Virus record (IMG/VR): IMGVR_UViG_3300020220_000205 | Coordinates: 1 to 32,210 of that record | Reading direction: 5' to 3' (one strand) | Length of the DNA: 32,210 nucleotides | Source: a virus | In this document: positions 29,310 to 32,210 of the stretch, in pieces | Layout of the letters: every line of letters starts with the position of its first letter | Position numbering within the stretch: position 1 is the first letter of the stretch | The notes under the pieces: generated by a model | The model's database searches: none | Seen by the model: the letters and a program-made list of their open reading frames with translations, nothing else | What the model was told of the DNA's origin: nothing | Program-made: the position numbers and the translations under genes

Positions 29310-30234
29310 TCCATTTACCACGAAAAACAGGACGACCATCTATTAATTCAACAGTCTCTGGTGGCATCATAATCTCATTATTAAATGTAATAACAACAAA
29401 TCCAGATTGAGCGCGAGATGTTAAACCTTCAGCGTATTCGAATGCTTTATGGAATGGGTCGCCAAGCATACCGCATTCAATACCCCAGTGAGTTCCATTA
29501 CGATTTCTAATTGCCGTTACCTGTAACTGATGTGTGTGACCTGTAACTGTTGAAATTCCAGAATGAAGAGCCGCATTCCATCCGGCATGAATACCGCTAC
29601 GAAACCGATGACGAACTTCAAGATTATTAATTATTGTAGCCCAACAAAATGTCCAATTTGGAAACCTGTCACTTAAACGTCCAGCATAGTCATCAAGTTC
29701 CGGTGCATTATTAACAAGATAATTATCTACCCGTTGATCGTGATTACCCATTGTCCAAATGCAAATAGCTGATTGATATAATGTATTAATCCATTTATGA
29801 GCAGCATTAATTTCTGCTGTAAGTTTAGGTGCGTTTTGACCAAGCAATGATCCATGACGACTAACTCGAGCGCCATCAAGTATGTCACCATTTAATACAA
29901 TAACTTTTGGCTTTAATTCTTTACTTAATTTAGCAAAAGCCTTCATCATAATAGTTTCATTATGAGGCCAAATGTGAGCATCAGATCCAATAAAAACTGT
30001 GCCATCATTAATATCTATTTCATGAAATTGGGGAATAGTCCATTCATGTAATGACTTATTATTAACTTCAATAAATAATTCAGGAAATAATTGTTTAGCT
30101 CGTTCAAGTCGGCTACCAACAGTATTACGACTTAACTTCATTCGTCTAGCTGTCGCCGCTATATTACATTCTGCACTATACCAATGACGAACTGTATCCT
30201 CTGCAACTTCTTTAGCCAGTGAGGGAGGACTCAT
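29302..30234 (-). CDS. Metallophosphoesterase with N-terminal HTH
   Basis: This 310-aa calcineurin-like phosphoesterase has all metal motifs: GSDAHIW (83-89), LNGDILDG (114-121), TMGNHDQR (161-168), GIHAGW (214-219) and TGHTHQ (231-236). A helix-turn-helix region at about 12-50 (ECNIAATARRMKLSRNTVGS, RLERAKQLFPE) precedes the enzyme domain, suggesting DNA or RNA targeting. The catalytic domain could cut phosphodiesters or remove phosphates; the substrate is unknown. I start at ATG 30234 with GGAG 7 nt upstream, inside the lysozyme gene. It is the last gene of the leftward late unit. Confidence 0.85.
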   Translation of the reverse strand: MSPPSLAKEVAEDTVRHWYSAECNIAATARRMKLSRNTVGSRLERAKQLFPELFIEVNNKSLHEWTIPQFHEIDINDGTVFIGSDAHIWPHNETIMMKAFAKLSKELKPKVIVLNGDILDGARVSRHGSLLGQNAPKLTAEINAAHKWINTLYQSAICIWTMGNHDQRVDNYLVNNAPELDDYAGRLSDRFPNWTFCWATIINNLEVRHRFRSGIHAGWNAALHSGISTVTGHTHQLQVTAIRNRNGTHWGIECGMLGDPFHKAFEYAEGLTSRAQSGFVVITFNNEIMMPPETVELIDGRPVFRGKWII

Positions 30235-30745
30235 CAATCATCTCCAATGATTTAATCCGAACGCGAGAAATACGATTCAACCATCCTCGACCAAAACGAT
30301 CAAAGGTATCAAGACGATGAAGGTATTCAATACGTTCTTGAGTAAATGCTCTGACAAAATCATCAGGATGCATAGCGTTAATTTGCTTTAACGTGATTGT
30401 TCCAATGAAACCATCAACACTCACGCCAACAGAAAGTTGAGAAAATTTACCAGCCCTCATAACACCAGAATTAACAGCACAATCAAATACGCAGTAATCA
30501 ACACCAATGGGAAGTTGATCTCCTTTAATACAATCCCAATAATTTTTTTTATAAATTGGACGCACATCATCGGGCGTTAAGGCTTTAACCATTTCGACAG
30601 TAGCGGGGTATCGAACCCAACCAGACAAAGTGCCAATCGTAATACCTAGATTAGTTGCCCCACCTTTATCTTTGGGATCATTTACAAAACCGCCTTCGTC
30701 TTTCAAAAGTAACTGAAAGCACCGTTCAAAATTGTTAACGGACAT
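30212..30745 (-). CDS. Endolysin, glycoside hydrolase family 108
   Basis: The 177-aa endolysin is of GH108 (N-acetylmuramidase) type. FERCFQLLLKDEGGFVNDPK contains the catalytic Glu17, followed by DKGGATNLGITIGTL, then YDRNYW-like KKNYWDCIKGDQLP and DYCVFDCAVNSG. The C-terminal part resembles a PG_binding_3 module (VSVDGFIGTITLKQINAMHP onward). No signal peptide is seen, so it needs the holin. The start shares TAATG with the holin stop. The 3' end overlaps the phosphoesterase start by 23 nt. Confidence 0.92.
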   Translation of the reverse strand: MSVNNFERCFQLLLKDEGGFVNDPKDKGGATNLGITIGTLSGWVRYPATVEMVKALTPDDVRPIYKKNYWDCIKGDQLPIGVDYCVFDCAVNSGVMRAGKFSQLSVGVSVDGFIGTITLKQINAMHPDDFVRAFTQERIEYLHRLDTFDRFGRGWLNRISRVRIKSLEMIDESSLTG

Positions 30746-31242
30746 TATTTTGTTTCCGTATGTGTATAAGAAGATCCAAAATAATAACTGAGGACCAACA
30801 TAAGAGCGCCATCAAGAGTTCCAAGAACACGAGCTATTAACTCTCTCATCGAAGCATCGATAACATTGTTGAGCATATACCATTGGACAGTAGTCCACGC
30901 AACCACAACCACAAAAGCAAGCAATCGAGGCGTAATATCTTTGGTTTGAATAGCATAGTTGCGAGCACTGTTACGATCAGCAACAGCAATTCGTTCAAGA
31001 TCAATATCAAGAGATTTCATTTGAACTTTGAAATCATTATCAATTTTTTTTAGAGCTGCCAGCTGATCAGCAGTAGGATTTGTTAAAGCAGCAGCAAGAT
31101 CATCCTCTGTACCGTTTTCATGCCCAAACAAAGCAGATGACAAAGCCTTAACACCAATACCCCACATTGGGCCGCCAAGGGCCGTAGCAATTGTAGGAGC
31201 TACTGAGTTAAGAAGAGGACCAAATGTTTTAAGAAGATCCAT
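30745..31242 (-). CDS. Holin, 3TM family
   Basis: This 165-aa protein has an N-terminal hydrophobic segment (about 7-39), a charged helical middle with ADRNSARNYA (88-97), and two clear membrane segments at about 105-124 (PRLLAFVVVVAWTTVQWYML) and 141-157. The DRxSAR motif next to paired membrane segments is typical of the holin of 3TMs family. It permeabilises the inner membrane so that the GH108 enzyme reaches the wall. It is coupled to the lysozyme by TAATG and to the upstream coiled-coil gene by 1 nt spacing. Confidence 0.88.
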   Translation of the reverse strand: MDLLKTFGPLLNSVAPTIATALGGPMWGIGVKALSSALFGHENGTEDDLAAALTNPTADQLAALKKIDNDFKVQMKSLDIDLERIAVADRNSARNYAIQTKDITPRLLAFVVVVAWTTVQWYMLNNVIDASMRELIARVLGTLDGALMLVLSYYFGSSYTHTETK

Positions 31243-31243
31243 G

Positions 31244-31447
31244 TTATCGCCCCAATGCTTTGAATACTAAGTCTACTAAGAATCCAAATACGACCCCTAT
31301 GAGGGCCAATAAAGCACCAGCGCCCTTCCAACGATTCATGGCGGCAGATATAGATTTAATCTCTGCCTTTAATTCAGACATATCTTTATGCAGATTCTCG
31401 ACCTGAGCCTCTAGTCTGCCAATTTGTTGGTTCAGATCGTCTGACAT
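31244..31447 (-). CDS. Coiled-coil membrane protein beside the holin
   Basis: This 67-aa protein has an N-terminal coiled coil (residues 3-40: LNQQIGRLEAQVENLHKDMS, ELKAEIKSISAAMN) and one C-terminal membrane segment (about 43-62: GALLALIGVVFGFLVDLVFK). The layout resembles XhlA-type lysis proteins that work with a holin. AGGGGG precedes ATG 31447 at 6 nt. It sits directly upstream of the holin. No separate spanin pair is visible elsewhere; it is unclear whether this protein replaces one. Confidence 0.72.
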   Translation of the reverse strand: MSDDLNQQIGRLEAQVENLHKDMSELKAEIKSISAAMNRWKGAGALLALIGVVFGFLVDLVFKALGR

Positions 31448-31459
31448 TGGAACCCCCTA

Positions 31460-31909
31460 TTACAATGCTGGAGCGTTAGGATCGCGCGGCCAATCAATAT
31501 TAGTAACCGCAGCGATAAATGTTTCAATATCATCCGCACTATTAATGGCGGTCTTAATCTCTGCCGCCTTAGCACGAACAGCCGCACGATAGGTTGACCA
31601 TTCAGCGGGAACGTCTGCACCGCCTTCGGCCTTACGCACTACCATCCAATCGCTTGGCAAAAGAATTGTGTAGGCCTGATTGTTGATTTGCTGCGACCAT
31701 GACTTTTTAAGATCGGCCAAGTCTTTAGGAACGCCAAAGTTCCAGAAGAATCGATCATCATAGACTGCCGGATCAGGAGCCTCGGTAATACCGACAGCGG
31801 CTCTTTCATCAGTCGTAGCCAAACGAAGCCAGTTCGCTGGATAACTTACACCATCATATTTGAAAGCTACGTCGATCTGTAGTGGTGAACCGTTGAGAAG
31901 AAACATCAT
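31460..31909 (-). CDS. Tail fibre accessory protein, DUF4376/XkdW-like
   Basis: This 149-aa protein starts MMFLLNGSPLQIDVAFKYDG and has YPANWLRLATTDERAAVGIT followed by DDRFFWNFGVPKDLADLKK, then WPRDPNAPAL at the end. This combination (a beta N-terminus recognising expected position, an LADLK helix and a helical C-terminus) is common next to phage tail fibre genes and in XkdW/DUF4376-type proteins. Its ATG overlaps the stop of the LamG tail gene by ATGA. It probably assists fibre assembly or is a small virion part; this is inferred from position and family. Confidence 0.65.
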   Translation of the reverse strand: MMFLLNGSPLQIDVAFKYDGVSYPANWLRLATTDERAAVGITEAPDPAVYDDRFFWNFGVPKDLADLKKSWSQQINNQAYTILLPSDWMVVRKAEGGADVPAEWSTYRAAVRAKAAEIKTAINSADDIETFIAAVTNIDWPRDPNAPAL

Positions 31910-32210
31910 CTTGCCCTCGAAATGTTGAATGGATTCTCAGCAAAAGCTGCGTAGATATACGTTTGTCCCGATGCGTTAAGAGAACCACTTGATCCATAGC
32001 GCACCTTAAATCCATTTGAGAGAAAATCTAAACTTGCGCCTTTAGCTGTAGATTCCGCCGCAGATGTTTCTGCTTTAAGTTCTTTTATAGCCACATTATA
32101 TGAATCGCGGGACGTATCGTATATTTCCCAACTATGTGCGTATGTGCTTGATTTTACCATAAGCCAACGTGGCCTGTGGCCCGTGTAGATAAAAGGCCCA
32201 TCCGCCGATC
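31906..32210 (-). CDS. LamG-type tail protein, C-terminal part (enters from right edge)
   Basis: This is the C-terminal segment of the same gene as 1-907. The open frame continues past the first ATG (32160) to the window edge. It reads SADGPFIYTGHRPRWLMVKS, WEIYDTSRDSYNV, LDFLSNGFKVRYG and NASGQTYIYAAFAENPFNIS. This is the conserved ending of the phage LamG/SPRY tail family (DGPFVYTGFRP, YDTxRxxYN, NGFKLR, NASGxTYIYAAFAExPF). ATG 32160 is therefore an internal Met, not a start. Across the window ends the codon is split A|GA. It overlaps the following gene by ATGA. Confidence 0.82.
   Translation of the reverse strand, partial: SADGPFIYTGHRPRWLMVKSSTYAHSWEIYDTSRDSYNVAIKELKAETSAAESTAKGASLDFLSNGFKVRYGSSGSLNASGQTYIYAAFAENPFNISRAR

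Noticed and set aside
1-32210. Direct terminal repeats
   Set aside because: The first and last bases of the window share no repeat; the ends fall inside one gene instead.

Overview
The window reads as an essentially complete genome of a small podovirus-like (short-tailed, T7-like virion) bacteriophage of a Gram-negative host. The standard code, strong AGGAG-type ribosome binding sites and dense gene packing with ATGA, TAATG and TGATG couplings point to a lytic or plasmid-like bacterial virus. The Gram-negative host is inferred from the virion-borne lytic transglycosylase, the GH108 endolysin without a signal peptide and the three-segment holin. I cannot name the host. No tRNA, rRNA, CRISPR, IS element or integrase was found.

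Both window ends lie in the same tail gene. Its N-terminal 302 codons are read leftward from 907 to the left edge. Its C-terminal part enters from the right edge (32210 to 31906) in the same orientation. Joining the last base to the first keeps the reading frame (1212 nt, 404 codons). The molecule is therefore circular or circularly permuted, although a short stretch of the gene may be missing at the join.

Layout: a GC-rich intergenic region near 20.5-21.1 kb separates two divergent transcription units. The minus-strand late unit runs from 20.5 kb down through position 1 and on, via the circle, to 29.3 kb. In order it carries: terminase small subunit; a hypothetical gene; four very basic small proteins; two small unknowns; terminase large subunit; portal; a small Bbp19-like protein; scaffold; a GNAT acetyltransferase; major capsid protein; a small head-associated protein; a rho-independent terminator; tail tubular A and B; three internal virion proteins, one with a transglycosylase domain; tail fibre; LamG-type tail protein; a tail-fibre accessory gene; a coiled-coil/TM protein; holin; GH108 lysozyme; and an HTH-metallophosphoesterase.

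The plus-strand early unit (21.1-29.3 kb) starts with small unknown genes. It continues with two HTH regulators behind a palindromic promoter/operator, a DUF1064 nuclease, a lambda O-like initiator and a P-like putative helicase loader. It then has a recombination set (YqaJ exonuclease, ERF annealase, SSB), an ArdC-type antirestriction metalloprotease, a free-standing DnaA domain IV, a DUF6378 protein, small unknowns and a glutamine-amidotransferase-like (BPL_N) protein. The two units converge with an 8-bp gene overlap at 29.3 kb.

The combination is unusual. The virion is T7-like, but there is no phage RNA polymerase, DNA polymerase, primase or helicase. Replication instead looks lambda-like (initiator plus loader recruiting host machinery). 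The initiator gene contains three 21-bp iterons followed by an AT-rich segment, which I propose as the replication origin. Transcription would have to use host RNA polymerase, consistent with the sigma70-like promoter/operators found.
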